DNA of 64,000 nt from NCBI GenBank assembly GCA_963575745.1, contig CAUYUJ010001476.1, positions 1 through 64,000 on the forward strand, read 5' to 3'. Under the pieces are notes generated by a model. The model ran no database searches and had not been told where the DNA came from. It was given only the letters and a program-made list of their open reading frames with translations. The first letter of the stretch is position 1, and each line of letters opens with the position of its first letter. This DNA is from Prorocentrum cordatum. Taxonomy: Eukaryota; Sar; Dinophyceae; Prorocentrales; Prorocentraceae. Of the stretch, positions 30,678 through 40,929 are shown piece by piece. The position numbers and the translations under genes were made by a program.

Positions 30678-31230
30678 ATGGGCTCCGCGCCTAGAGCTGA
30701 TATTATAGCGGATGGGGCCCTCCACAAGCTAGTCGAAACCTGCGACGAGACGAAGGGCGCGGTGAAACGCATGGTAGAGCAGAATCGCGTCATGGTCATG
30801 GACTCGTCTGGCAGTTCCCCCTCGCGCTTGAACTGTCATCACATGGGAGCGTTGGACGTCGTGCTCAAGCGCATGAAGGCCCCGCATTTGATATTCTTTG
30901 ACCACTATATACAGAAGGTCGACCAGCGCTTCCTTGGGAAAATCTCTGGGTCGCGGGTGGCAGGGAAAACGGCCTTTCGAACGTGGAAGCAGGGGGGGGC
31001 GAAAGTGGTTAAGAACATGTACCTGGCCTGGAGGAAAGCCGAATCCAAAAAGAACGCGACGCCCCTGGACTTCGAAGATCCCGGAGTCGACATGGGCAGC
31101 ATAGTTCCGAGGCCGATGAAAGCGAAAAAGTCGAAGCCTGTGGGCCTGACGGAAGCCCCCACTGGCGCAGAGGACCCAACGGGTATTCAGCATTTAAAAG
31201 CCGTCTGCCAGGGACCCCCCGACTCCGGCG
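30678..31230 (+). CDS. Probable first exon of a multi-exon gene, unknown protein
   Basis: Begins at ATG 30678 and encodes about 180 residues of balanced composition: MGSAPRADIIADGALHKLVE, an amphipathic helix (KGAVKRMVEQNRVMVMDSSG), then HMGALDVVLKRMKAPHLIFF and HYIQKVDQRFLGKISGSRVA, ending in a Lys-rich segment (PRPMKAKKSKPVG). Codon use and the lack of repeats contrast with both flanks. The frame runs into GGA repeat at about 31215, so the exon ends before that. I recognise no family. Downstream exon-like blocks at 32266, 33524, 33754 and 34772 may belong to the same gene. Confidence 0.5.
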
Positions 31231-32265
31231 GAGGAGGGATAGGAGGAGGAGGGGGGGGAGGAAGAGAAGGAGGAGGAGGAACATGACAACGGAACGAACA
31301 CACTGAGGTAGGGGAGGGAGGAAGGGGGGGGGGAGGAAGAGGAGGAGGAGGGAGGGGGAGGAAGGGCGGGGCTGGAAGGGAGCGGAGGGGTGGGAGGAGG
31401 GGGAGGGGAGACGGCTGGCCCTGGCCCCCCTCCCGATGAGGAGCGGCTCGGCGGCGCGGAGGACCCAGCCGCGCCGGGCGCCGACGCCTTGCAGGGGCAG
31501 GGCGGCGTCACCGAGCACATCGCCGACGGCGGCGAGGGCAGCGTCGACGGCGACGGGGGGGGCATCGCCGACGGCGAGGGGGGCGTCGCCGACGGCGACG
31601 AGGACGCCGTCGCCATCGAGATCGACGACGTCGACGAGGGCGATGCTTCCTCCTCCTCCTCCTCCTCCTCCAACTCCCCCCCCGCCTCTCCATGTAGTGT
31701 TCCTGCTGCTCCTCTTGCTGCTCCTCCTGCCCCTCCATTTGCAACTCCTCCAAACTAAACTTCTACCCCGCTCCATGTCCTCCCTTTGCTGCCCCCTTCT
31801 CCTACTTCTCCCGCTCCAACGCCTCCATCTCCACCGTCTCCTCACTCCTCCCGCCAGGGCCGAGCTGAAGCTGCCGCCGCACTACCTTCACGCGGATGTG
31901 CTGGGCGTGGGCGAGGCCCCCTCTTCCTCCTCCTTTTGCCTCCTCCTCCTCCTCCCTTTCAGCTCCTGCTGCAACTCCTCCTCCTCCTTCCTCCTCCTTC
32001 CTCGCACTCCTTCCTCCTCCTCCTTCCCCCTCCTCATCCCCCCCCCCCCCCCCCCCCCCTCTCCCCACTCGTCCTCCTCGAACTCCTCATTCTTTCCTGG
32101 CTCCTCGGTCTGTGACAGCTGCCACCATCTTGGAGGGGGCGTTATGATAGCGAAACCAGACATCCTCAAGCCAATACCTGGGCCGCCCAAGGTCCTCTTA
32201 ACGTTTCCCCCTCTTCCCCCTCTTCCCCCTCCTCCTCCTCCTTCTCCACCCTCTACCTTCCTAGG
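31231..32265 (+). other. Intron-like repeat region with one possible exon
   Basis: GGA/CCT tracts (31225-31430, 31645-31800, 31920-32100) surround an acidic Gly/Asp/Ala-rich open block at 31420-31650 (ERLGGAEDPAAPGADALQGQ), which may be an exon. A short block at 32105-32200 reads CDSCHHLGGGVMIAKPDILK. The region ends with a CTACCTTCCTAG splice-acceptor-like sequence at 32254-32265. Confidence 0.4.
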
Positions 32266-32540
32266 TCTCGATGCTGAGGTTCGAGGAGGCCCCGCAGCCC
32301 AAGGTGCACGACATGGTGCCCGTCACCGGGGCGCTACTCCTGCTGGCGTGCCCCGAGGCGTCGCGCGGCATCTGCGGCATCGCCCTGAAGAGCGACGACG
32401 TTGCGGCGGTGACAGAGGAGCTCAGTGCCCACATGATCTGCTGGAAGAGGAACTGCCCGAAGACGCCGCCCGTCGCGTTCCCGAGGCAGGGCAGCGAGGA
32501 CTTCGGAGTCGAAGTCTTGGAGGGCTCCCGGCTTGCGCCT
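32266..32540 (+). CDS. Probable internal exon, unknown protein
   Basis: Opens right after CTACCTTCCTAG, a good 3' splice site. It encodes about 90 residues: VSMLRFEEAPQPKVHDMVPV, a small hydrophobic strand (GALLLLACPEASRGICGIAL), SDDVAAVTEELSAHMICWKR, and QGSEDFGVEVLEGSR before entering a CCT tract at about 32540. The balanced composition and amphipathic helices support a real exon. No ATG is needed. No family is recognised. Confidence 0.5.
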
Positions 32541-32900
32541 CCTCCCCCCCCCCATCCTTCTCCCCCTGTCCCCCCGTCCTCTTCCTGTTCCTCCTCCTCC
32601 TCCTGCCGCCCCCTCCTCCCCCCCGTCCTCCTCCTCCTCCTCCTCCTCCTCATCCTCTGCCTCTTCCTCTCCCTCGTCCTCGTCCTCCTCATCATCCCCC
32701 ATCCTCCCCCCTTCCCCTGCCCCTCCTCCCTCCTCCTCCTCCTCCTCCTCCTCTCCTCCTCGCCCCCTCGTCCTCTCCTTCCTCGTCCTCCTCCTCGTCC
32801 TAGCCCTCCTCCTCCTCCTCCTCCTCCCCCCTCTCTTCCTCCTCCTCCTCCTCCCCCTCCTCCCCCCCTCCTCCTCCTCCTCCTCCTCGCCCCCCTCGTT
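32541..32900 (+). repeat. (CCT)n tract, probable intron
   Basis: About 350 bp of almost pure pyrimidine with CCTCCT, CCTCGTCCT and CCCCC variants. Confidence 0.95.
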
Positions 32901-33523
32901 GCCATCCAATCCGAGGAGGGCGCCGAGTGGGCGCGGCAGGAGAGTTGCTGCAACGTGGGGCCAGTTGGCCGCGGGCGCAAATCCAAAATCGACCCAGCGG
33001 GCCGAATGATTCGGCGGCCTGTCTTGGAGGATGGCGAGGGCCTCGAGGATCCTCGCTCTCTTCCTCCTCGCCCCCCAGCTCTTCCACCTCCGCCTCTTCC
33101 CCCAGTAACCTCGCGCCTCGCCGCCCCCTGAGGGCGCGCCGCCGGGCGGCGCGGCGGGCGAGAAGACGCCTGGCTGGCGCGCGGTCGAATCTTCGCAGAC
33201 GACGGGGATCGAGGACTCACCCGTGGGCGCGGCCAAGGGCCGACATGTTGCAAACGGGATGCGATGTGGGGGGGGGGGGGGGGGCGATGATGATAAGAGG
33301 GAGGGCGGGCGAGGAGGGCGATGGGGTTGGGGGGGGCCGAGGAATGGGGGGGGGGGGGGGGGAGAGGAGGGGCGGGGGGGGGGGCGAGGTGCGGGGGAGG
33401 GGGGGGGGGGGGGAAGGGAGCGGGGGAGGGATGCGGGTAGAGGGGGGGGGGGGGGGGGGAAGGGGCGGGAGAGGGGAGGGGGGTGGTGGGCGGGTGCATG
33501 CGTTTTGGGAACCAGTAAGGATT
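32901..33523 (+). other. Mixed block and poly-G tract
   Basis: 32915-33060 has a balanced open frame (SEEGAEWARQESCCNVGPVG) that may be another exon. 33262-33480 is G-rich with runs of 9 to 17 G, likely G-quadruplex-forming. Nothing else is recognised. Confidence 0.4.
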
Positions 33524-33669
33524 TCAAGGACGCGATTGACGACGTCGCCAAGGCGCTTCCGCGCAGGCCGAACGCCGAGGCCCCGAGCGGCAAGGGGGCG
33601 GACGAAGCGGTGGTGGCCAAGGCTCGACCATCATGGCAATCCCCCATGCCCGCGTGGAAACACATCTGA
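33524..33669 (+). CDS. Possible internal exon, unknown protein
   Basis: Encodes KDFKDAIDDVAKALPRRPNA and EAPSGKGADEAVVAKARPSW before a TGA at 33667-33669. Helical, balanced composition between a poly-G tract and a GC-rich stretch. It probably ends at a splice site before the stop; the sequence after it (CCCGCGTGGAAAC) has a GT. Confidence 0.35.
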
Positions 33670-33753
33670 AGTGGGGGAGGGCCGCGGCGAGCTCCCTGGA
33701 GAGCTCGCCCAGGCCTCCCTCGCCTCGGACGCGCGTCCAGACGTGCGCGGGGC

Positions 33754-34070
33754 ATGCTGCCACGGTGGCCGCCTGAGGCGCCGCCGCTGCCGAAGAAACG
33801 ATACTGGAGCAAGGGCGCGGCGGCCGACGTCGAGCCCCGGGCCAAGCGCGCGGGGGTCGCCGCGGAGGCGGGGGTCGCCGCGGAGGCGGAGGTCGCCGCG
33901 GAGGCCGAGGACGACGGCGCCGAGACCGAGGCTGCCCAGGCCAAGAAGCGCGAGCGGCACAACGTGAAGCGCGAGGAGCGGATGAAGCACATCAGCGAGA
34001 ACTTGCCCGACTTCGTCCTCAAGGCCCGCTTGGCGGATACCGATTCGTGGGTTCTCAAGAAGGACGAGGA
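33754..34070 (+). CDS. Possible exon, basic/acidic protein with Ala-Glu repeats
   Basis: The frame opens near 33730 (no required start) and encodes a triple GVAAEAx repeat at about 33850-33900. A Lys/Arg-rich helix follows (AQAKKRERHNVKREERMKH), a possible nuclear localisation signal, then ISENLPDFVLKARLADTDSW and WVLKKDE before a GAG tract begins at about 34063. The poly-Glu beyond this point is repeat. No family is recognised. Confidence 0.4.
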
Positions 34071-34771
34071 GGAGGAGGAGGAGGAGGAGGAGGAGGAGGG
34101 GGCAGGAGCAGCGGCAGCAGCAGCAGGAAAAGGGGCGAGGATGCGGAGGGGGGGGAGAGGGGGCGAAGAAGAGGGGGCAGGGGAGGGAGGTCCATGAAGA
34201 TGATGAGGATGGGGATGGTGATCGGGGGGGGGGGGGGGGGGGGGCGCTAGCTGATGGCGATGATGAGGGCCATGAGGACGAGGATGCTTATGATGATGAT
34301 GATGAAGACTAGGATGATGATGATGAAGATAATGAGGATGATGAGGATGAGAATGCTGCAGACGCCGATGAGGATGATGATGGCGATCGGGGGAGGGTGA
34401 GCAGGGGGGGGGGGGGGAAGAGTATGAGGAGGGAAAGGATGAGGAGGAGGAGGAGGAGGAGGCGAAGGAGGAGGGAGAGGAGGAGGAAGAGGAGGGGAGA
34501 GGAGATGGCGAGGGGTTTCGGCTCCCTCCGTGGGGGCGGGGGGTGACCGTCTACCCGTACTCCTCATCCTCTCATTCCCCCCCTCTCTCTCCCCCTGATC
34601 CTCCTCCTCGTTTGCCTCCTCGCCCTCCTGCCCCGCCTCCTCCTTCTCGTCCTCCCTCCTCCTCCTCCTCCTCCTCCTCCTCCTCCTCCTCCTCCTCCTC
34701 CTCCTCCTCCTCCTCCTACTTGCCCCCCCCCGCATTGGGAGTGCACCGAAATCCCCCCCCCCCGCCCTTCC
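34063..34771 (+). repeat. GAG, GAT and CCT tracts (probable intron)
   Basis: GAG run at 34063-34100, poly-G at 34228-34244, GATGATGAGGAT repeat at 34256-34385, GGA-rich at 34438-34505 and a CCT run of about 75 bp at 34645-34718. The region ends with CCCCCGCCCTTCCCCGTGCAAG, a possible 3' splice site. Confidence 0.85.
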
Positions 34772-34779
34772 CCGTGCAA

Positions 34780-34959
34780 GCGCGCGCCCCGGAGGGCGGC
34801 AGCGACGTCGAGATCCAGGTCATCACTGGCCCGGCGAAGGGCCCGCACTTCTGGCTCCTCGGCGCCCTGCCAGATGGCGCCAAGAGGCGCGGCTACCCGT
34901 GGCTGAAATGCGGGGGGATCGCGGAGGCCTTCGAGCAAGCCAAGGTCGGGGCGGGCTGA
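34780..34959 (+). CDS. Probable last exon, unknown protein
   Basis: Follows a pyrimidine-rich stretch ending in CAAG and encodes about 58 residues to the TGA at 34957-34959: APEGGSDVEIQVITGPAKGP, HFWLLGALPDGAKRRGYPWL and AEAFEQAKVG. The beta-rich pattern with conserved-looking Gly and Trp suggests a folded end. It is the best candidate for the 3' end of the gene starting at 30678. Confidence 0.45.
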   Translation, partial: ARAPEGGSDVEIQVITGPAKGPHFWLLGALPDGAKRRGYPWLKCGGIAEAFEQAKVGAG

Positions 34960-35403
34960 GTAGAGCCCGCGTGAGCGCTCGGCTTCAGTCGTGGGTGCTT
35001 ATTCGTAGCTCACGAGCGCTGCTCTTCCGACGCGGGCCCGCGCCCGCGGCTGCTCGTCAGGCGCGCGCGAGCGCCGCCTTTTCAGTGCGGCTTGCTCCAG
35101 AGCCGTAGTGGCCGGCGGCGTGCCTCGCCCGTTCGCGCTCCGGCCGACCGAGTTGCTGCTTGGGATTGCAGCGACCTTTTGCGCGGCAGGTTGGCACGTG
35201 CTTCCCTTCCCCACCCCTCCCCTCCTTAATCCCCCCCCTTCCCTTGGGCCCTCTCCTCCCCCTCCTGTTCCCCACCTTTTCCTTGAACCATCAAACGCGT
35301 TCACGCAGACAAATCGAGCACCAAACAAGACCCCTCGCTCAACCCCCGTAGACATTCATTATCAAGCTTGCCCCAACCCGTCTGAACTGTTTGTTAACGC
35401 CCA
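34960..35403. other. No gene recognised
   Basis: Intergenic-looking sequence between two gene candidates, with a pyrimidine-rich stretch at 35208-35280. It may contain the 3' end of one gene and the upstream region of the next. Confidence 0.4.
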
Positions 35404-36328
35404 ATGAAAGTCTTTGAGGTGTTGTTGCCCATAGTGCTTGCTGCAGCTCAATTGGGGGGATCAGATACTCCGCGCTGGGACCTGCCACCTCGTGCGAATG
35501 ATTGTCTGGAAGTGTTTGCGGGTGTTGAGGCCATCAGTAATGGCCTCCGCCACTTGGGGCGCAGAGGCATGGCGGTGGATATTGAAAAAGGCATATCTCA
35601 CGACGTCTCCTCTCCAGGCGACTTTCTCATGTTGGCACGGGTGGCCCTCGCGATGAAGGTTGGCGGACTCCTGTGGCTGGCCCCCCCCCCCCTGCGCCAC
35701 GCGGGTGTGGCTATCGCGGGGGTCAACTAAACGATCTGTCGACGATCCCGACGGTCGTGGAGCAGCTGTTTCAAAGGCCAACGTGCTAGTCAAGCGTGTA
35801 TGTTATCTGATCATGCTGGCCTGGTCCTTAGGCCTACATATTGTCATCGAACAGCCCCAATCCATCGTGCTCTGGGAATTCAAGTGCATCGAAGAACTGA
35901 TCGCCCTGTTGCAGTTTCAAAGGGCGGCCTGCGACATGGGCGCTTTCGGGGGGCCCGCTAAAAAGGCATTGGTATTCATTGGCAACCTCGCTCGTCTACC
36001 ATCTCTTTCGAGGGGGTCTGACGCCGAGGATCGCGAGCGGTTCCAGATAGAGAAAGAGGGTGGCGAGCACGAGCTGTGCTGCAGTGAATTTGGGGCTGAT
36101 GGCCGGACACGGTGCCATGGGGGAAAGGATTTGACACCCAGTGCAGCATATCCCCAGGGCTTCGAGTCAGCAGTAGCCCTTCTCTTTGACGCGGGCTACA
36201 AATCTCGCCAGGTAAAGTCCCAGCCAGCGCTGACCTTAGACACTTTTCGTGCTATGTCAACGGAGTTCGAAATTGATGACGGTGAGTACTTCTCGGATTT
36301 TGAGCCTTGGCTTGTAAATGCATCGTAG
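35404..36328 (+). CDS. Cytosine-methyltransferase-like (SAM-fold) protein, frame change at poly-C
   Basis: Starts with ATG 35404; the first 20 residues are hydrophobic. NDCLEVFAGVEAISNGL is a motif-I-like SAM-binding strand (FAG of C5-methyltransferases), and GMAVDIEKG gives the acidic residue of the next strand. GGLLWLAPP leads into a 12-C run at about 35683, where the frame changes; the second frame reads PPPPCATRVWLSRGSTKRSV, giving the Pro-Cys of motif IV. VKRVCYLIMLAWSLGLHIVIEQPQSIVLWEF follows (EQP in the place of ENV), then MGAFGGPAKKALVF, an RCHG segment and TAG at 36326-36328. I recall this as a large family in dinoflagellate genomes. Enzyme activity is unproven. The poly-C length could be an assembly error, making the gene intact. 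Confidence 0.65.
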
Positions 36329-37462
36329 TAATTGCGCGCGGTCTTGCGCGTTCGGTTGACTTGTTGCCAGTCGCGCACATATAGAGCCGCGCTGCTTGAA
36401 TATCACCTGGGTCTCCTTTCCCCCTCTGGATCCTGATGATGACGAGGGGGGGGGGGGGGGGGGGGGGGGGAAGGGGGGGATGATGAGGGGCAGGGGGAGG
36501 GGGCGGAGAAGGAGGTGGGGCGAGGACGAGGAAGAGGAGGGAAACGGCAGCATGGCGAGGTGAGTCGTTCGACCCCACTCCCCCCTCCTGGGAATCGTTT
36601 CCATGTTCCAGGCCCCTTGCCCCGACGGCATTTGCCGCCTCCGTGGGAGGCGTCGTCGCGGGGGGGCTGACCAGCGGCCAAAACGCGCAAGGGCACACTT
36701 TTTGATAAAACGCGTTTCGGTGCTTTTGTTCTCGGGCCCCTGGGGCAAGGGCCGCGGGGGGCCGAGCGACTCGCCGGGGTAGAACAAAGAGCGGCTGGGG
36801 CAGCGCCTTGCCCACGCCCAATGCCGAGGTGATTCCTCGGGGCCAGCGGATGCGGACAGGGGGGAGGGCGAGGCGGTCGCTCTCCGATCGAGACGGCCCG
36901 GCATGTCTCCTCCCCCCCCGCCCCCGCCCTCGTCGCACTCGTCCTCCTTGTCATGCGTGCGCGCTGGTGTTTCGTTACATTATCATCCCCCCCCCCCCTC
37001 CTCTTCAAACTCGCGCCCGCAACCGCCATGTGCTTTCGCTGCGGCGACTCTCATCTGAAATCCAACCCGACCCGTCCAAACACCACCCGCGTAATTGGTG
37101 AGTATCTGCGGTTCCGCGCAATACGCGGTTGCAAATTTGCATGTAAAACGACATGTAATAATGAAAAGTTCCACCGCGTACTCGGCGTAATAATTTGCAG
37201 AAAATATTCGCTCCGGAAAACGTATACATTGTTTCGCGGTCGACCTTGCAATCAAGTTAAAATGAGTCCTCTTGCGATGTCTTGTGGCCCAGCAGTGTGG
37301 ATAGTGACTTGGAAATCTCGTCCGAAGCCTTGAGTGGTCGCCGTGGCCGCGGCGGTGCGCGGGCGACTCGCCACTTGCCATTCCCGCAGCCGTTTTGGCA
37401 CGATTGTGTTGAGAGGCGCGGGCTTGCCCGACGGCCACTCGCGAGGGCGCTCTGGAATTGCG
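36329..37462. other. No gene recognised; poly-G run
   Basis: 28 consecutive or nearly consecutive G at 36446-36471, then GGA-rich sequence. GCGAGGTGAGTCGTTCG at 36555 matches GAGAGGTGAGTCGTTCG at 38761, a splice-donor-like sequence, suggesting a duplicated intron start. 37090-37260 is relatively AT-rich. Confidence 0.5.
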
Positions 37463-38305
37463 ATGTCCAAGCAGGTGCTGCTCTTCCAGATGACGAGGGC
37501 CAAAGTGGAGTCTCAGCCCCCGCCTGCGACGGCGGCGCGCGCGGGGGCCGCCGCGCTGGTGCCCGCGGCCGAGGGCAGGCCCCCAGCCAAGAAGGCGCGC
37601 CCTGACGTCCTGGCGGCTCGCGCTGGGGCGCTCAAACGGCCTGCAGCTGCCCCTTCACTTGGCGGCGCCTCCTCGACAGACGTGGTCGAGCCTGCGGTGG
37701 CCAAGGCTGCGACGGGCAAGGGCAATGCTCGCGTCGGCGGCGCGGTCGAGGCGACGGGGGCGGCTCCGCCGCCAGCCGCGGCAGCAGCTGCCCCCCCGCC
37801 AGCGGCCAGCGGCAAGGCCCTCCAGCCCAAGGGCGGCCCGCCTTCCAAGGGCGGCAGTTCGTCCAAGGCGCCATCGCCCATCAGCCCCCCGAAGGCCAAG
37901 GGCGGCGCGACGGGCAGCCCCCGGCCCAAGGTGCCCTCGCCCGCGGGCTCTTCGCAGGCCAGGGGCGGCGCCCAGGGCGGCTCCTCGCCCAAGGTGCCCA
38001 CGCCCGTGGGCGGCCCCTTGACTAGGCGCGCGCCCGCGGCGCCCGCGCCCATGGGCTCCTCGCTCGCGGGGGGCTCGGCCTCGGTTGCTGCGGCCCCGCC
38101 CAAGTCGGCGGGCGCGCAGCGCGCCGCGGTCGGCGCGCCAGGCGTGGCCACGAGCCACGGCGACACGCGCGAGATCAAAAGGTTCCCTCGCCAGGCGGCG
38201 ATTGCGACGCCCTCGCCGAGGAGCGCGACGAGCTCGCCAGCGCCCACGGTCGAGACCCGTGCCCAGGCGTCGGTCGCGGTCAAGCCCGAGCTTCAGGCTG
38301 GATAG
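37463..38305 (+). CDS. Ala/Pro/Lys-rich disordered protein (possible first exon)
   Basis: ATG at 37463 opens a 280-residue frame: MSKQVLLFQMTRAKVESQPP, then low-complexity Ala/Pro/Gly with repeated GG(P/S)xxKG, SPKVPSP(A/V)G and ARGGAQGGSS units, ending VAVKPELQAG and TAG. It is nearly stop-free in several frames because of composition, so the frame is uncertain. However, the SPKVP(S/T)P repeats and Lys-rich spacers are coherent in this frame. It may be the N-terminal exon of the gene whose other exons lie at 38545-41189. No function is recognised. Confidence 0.4.
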   Translation: MSKQVLLFQMTRAKVESQPPPATAARAGAAALVPAAEGRPPAKKARPDVLAARAGALKRPAAAPSLGGASSTDVVEPAVAKAATGKGNARVGGAVEATGAAPPPAAAAAAPPPAASGKALQPKGGPPSKGGSSSKAPSPISPPKAKGGATGSPRPKVPSPAGSSQARGGAQGGSSPKVPTPVGGPLTRRAPAAPAPMGSSLAGGSASVAAAPPKSAGAQRAAVGAPGVATSHGDTREIKRFPRQAAIATPSPRSATSSPAPTVETRAQASVAVKPELQAG

Positions 38306-38544
38306 CTCAAGTAAGGGTGACTGTGTCACGTGATGGTACTGATGATGATGGCAATAATTACGACGATGATTACGATTAAACTGGAACTGATGACGGTGAC
38401 AGCGATGGCGACTCACGCTGGTGAGGTCGGCACTCTCCATGCTTGAGAGGAGGGCGGATGGTGATCTTATGCGCGCCCACTTCGTCATTTCCCCCCTCAG
38501 GGCGCCGACCTCCCCAGCCCATGCCTCGCCCCCCCCCCCCCCCC
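38306..38544. other. Intron-like spacer
   Basis: Contains a TGATGATGGCAATAATTACGACGATGATT stretch and a poly-C run at 38529-38546 before the next exon-like block. Confidence 0.4.
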
Positions 38545-38652
38545 CGCGGTCTGCCCGAGGTTGGCGCGCCGACGTCCTTCGCCCAGAGGACGCCGCCCCC
38601 GCTCAAGCAGGTAAAGATCGAGGCGCGTTCCTCCGACTCCGACGACGAGGTG
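38545..38652 (+). CDS. Possible exon, Ser/Asp-rich segment
   Basis: Encodes GLPEVGAPTSFAQRTPPPLK, then QVKIEARSSDSDDE, ending at GAG|GTGGGC, a possible donor. The Ser/Asp motif SSDSDDE is a typical casein kinase II-type site. Short; the frame is chosen because it is the only one with balanced composition. Confidence 0.35.
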
Positions 38653-38710
38653 GGCCCCCCCCCCGCTCTCCCCCCGCGCCTCTGCCCTCTCACGGCCCCT
38701 CCTTCCTGAG

Positions 38711-38765
38711 TTGCCGAAGACCGAATGCTGCGCTGGCCCCGCGCCCGAGTGCGCCAGAGCGAGAG
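38711..38765 (+). CDS. Possible small exon joining to 39092
   Basis: Follows CTTCCTGAG and ends at GAGAG|GTGAGTCG, a strong donor. In the frame reading RRPNAALAPRPSAPERE, it joins in phase 0 to the acceptor at 39091 (GATTCCCAG|GCC), giving ...SAPERE-AQQNAAALAQQLG. Confidence 0.4.
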
Positions 38766-39091
38766 GTGAGTCGTTCGGGCCCCACCTGATCTTGGGGCAG
38801 GGGGCCCTGGATTCCTCGAGGGCACATTGCGCCTGGTAATCCACCCCCAGGGGGGAAGGCTGCTGAGGGCTTGCCGGTTCACCTCGTTGACTGATGCTCG
38901 TTCACCTCGTCCTGCCTTGTCGTCGTCGTCGTCGTCCTCCTCCTCCACCTCCTCTTTCTCTTCCTGCTCTTCCTCCTCTGGGCAATTCATGTAATTATTA
39001 ATCTCTTCCGCCGCCCCCGCCCCCCTCTCCCTCCGCGGAGGGTGGATGGGGCCTCGAAGACTGCGATGCGTTATGCTTTTGCGATTCCCAG

Positions 39092-40288
39092 GCCCAGCAG
39101 AACGCGGCGGCGCTGGCGCAGCAGCTCGGGCCCGCCGCTCCCGCGGACACCGATGCTGAGACGCAGACGTTAGTAGACAGCTTCCCGGTGCCTGGTGGCC
39201 CAGCTGCGGCGCCGGCACTCGCGGTGTCAACGGGCGCGCCTGAGGAGCCGCCTCAGGAGGAGGCAGGCGCAGGGCCTCAGGGGGGGACAGGCGCAGAGCC
39301 TCAGCAGGAGGCACAGACAGAGCCTCAGGAGGAGGCAGGCGCGGCGGAGGGCGGCGCGGACTACGCAGAGGCAGCTGCTGAGGGCGCGGCGGACGGCGCG
39401 GACTACGCAGAGGCAGCTGCTGGGGGGGAAGCGGCATGCGCGGAGGGTGCCGTCGACGCTGCTGCTGCTGCTCGGGGCCAGCAATGCGGAGGCAAGGTCT
39501 ACGATGTCCCGCAACACATCAGGGATGCGGTGCGCGAGGCCACGTCCGCGGGCGACGTCCCGGTGGCCATGAGGAACCAGGTGTGCCGCGCGATATCGCG
39601 CGTCATGGATCGCGCACATGTCGACCCTCGGGCACTGGCTCGTTGGAATGCCGATGGAGGTAGGCACGACGCGAAGTTCCAGTTTTTCAAAGAGTTCGTG
39701 GAGGACCCGACGATGGCTCTACTGGTTGCCATGGAATCTCACACCAGGTCCAATGACAGCTACAACACTACGGAGTACGACTGGATTACAAAGTTCGAGC
39801 TCTACGCCAAGATGCACGCCTACCAGTCGACCGACGCGATGGCGTTCTGCGACAGCATGCTCGCGAAGGCCAAAACGAGACCGAACTCGGACCTCAAGCG
39901 CAAGAAAGACACCAATTTCAAGCAGCACTGGGCCCCGCGCTTGGACATCGAGGGGAAGGGCGATCGCATCTCCCACGCGAGATCCTGCGAGTTCGAGGGG
40001 GGAGTGGACCAGGGCGGGGCCGTGGTGGAGGACTTGGTTCGCGGCCTCGGCGCCGGCATCGAGGCGCGGCCGCCGAAAGGCAAGGGCGAGGGCGGCAAGG
40101 GCAAGGGCGGCGAGGGCAAGGGCGGCAAGGGCGACGGCAAGGGCAAGGGCAGCAAGACGAGGCCCAAGCCGAAGCCCAAGGCTGCCAAGGCGGACACGGG
40201 GCTCATGGCCACGGCCATGAACAAGATCACGGCCGACCTCGCGGGGGCTACGGATGTCAAGGAGCAGCTGGCGAGATCCTCGGCTCAT
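39092..40288 (+). CDS. Large exon, unknown dinoflagellate protein with Lys/Gly-rich tail
   Basis: Opens after GCGATTCCCAG (3' splice site) with AQQNAAALAQQLGPAAPADT. Residues about 30-110 are Glu/Ala/Gly-rich with two DYAEAAA repeats. A folded region follows: YDVPQHIRDAVREATSAGDV, MRNQVCRAISRVMDRAHVDP, FQFFKEFVEDPTMALLVAME and YDWITKFELYAKMHAYQSTD. The tail is KGKGEGGKGKGGEGKGGKGD-type low complexity and then DTGLMATAMNKITADLAGAT. It ends at CTCATG|GTATT, a donor. The RNQxxxAxxR and FFxE/LxxxLxxxES pattern resembles dinoflagellate-expanded hypothetical proteins I recall, without known function. Its GGK-rich tail could bind nucleic acid. Confidence 0.55.
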
Positions 40289-40616
40289 GGTATTAAACGT
40301 GGGCGCGACCCCCATGCCCCATCGTGCTTCTCCTGGTGCTCTCTCCATCCCTCCCCCTACCATGCCTGCCGCCTCCTCCTCTCCCCCCCCCTCTCCTGAT
40401 TCCGCCTCCCCCAGGTCCTTCCCCCCCTCGCACTTTACTCACGCGCCCTCCCCTGCTCTCCCTCGGGCCGCAGTCCTCCGCGGCGGCAGCGTGCCTGCCC
40501 CCAGGTTTCGGCCAGTTCGAGCTCGGGCCGATTCCGATCGGATCGCTCACGCCGGCTCGGATCGAACTGGGCCGCATCGGATCGCGTCGTGACGAATCCA
40601 GTTTCGCCGCCCCCAG
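40289..40616 (+). other. Probable intron with TCCGATCGG cluster
   Basis: Begins GTATTAAACG after CTCATG and ends CGCCGCCCCCAG before GTTCGG. GGCCGATTCCGATCGGATCG-type words at 40515-40600 resemble the 21535-21745 repeat. Both ends carry (A/T)G|GT, so the boundary can slide by one base. Confidence 0.5.
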
Positions 40617-40700
40617 GTTCGGCACGAGAACGCCCTCGTGGAGTCGCTGGTCGCGGGCATCGCGGACCTCCAGGCGCTCTACGGCCCCACGCGGACGAAT
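40617..40700 (+). CDS. Probable small exon
   Basis: Joined to 40288, the frame continues ...SSAH-VRHENALVESLVAGIA and DLQALYGPTRTN, a clean helical segment in phase. It then enters a GGA/GAC repeat intron at about 40735. Confidence 0.5.
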
Positions 40701-40929
40701 GCTACGCCGATGCCCTGGAGGGGGGGAAGGGATGAGGAGTGCGATGAGGAGGAGGTGGAGGAGGAGGAGGAGGAGGAGACGACGACGACGACGACGACGA
40801 CGACGAGGAAGAGTAGGAGGCGGACGAGTGCAAGGAGGCGGAGGAGGCGGGCGAGCCCTGGGAGGGAGGAGGAGGAGGAGGAGGAGCGGGGGAAACTATG
40901 CATACGTTACCTTCGTTCGTGCACGTAGG
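40701..40929 (+). repeat. GGA/GAC repeats, probable intron
   Basis: GGAGGTGGAGGAGG then (GAC)n at 40779-40805, more GGA, and an acceptor-like TTCGTGCACGTAG ending at 40929. Confidence 0.7.

Noticed and set aside
32334-34058. 574-residue minus-strand ORF
   Set aside because: Composition is Arg/Gly/Pro-rich and follows CCT and poly-G tracts; plus-strand exon-like blocks over the same region have balanced composition.
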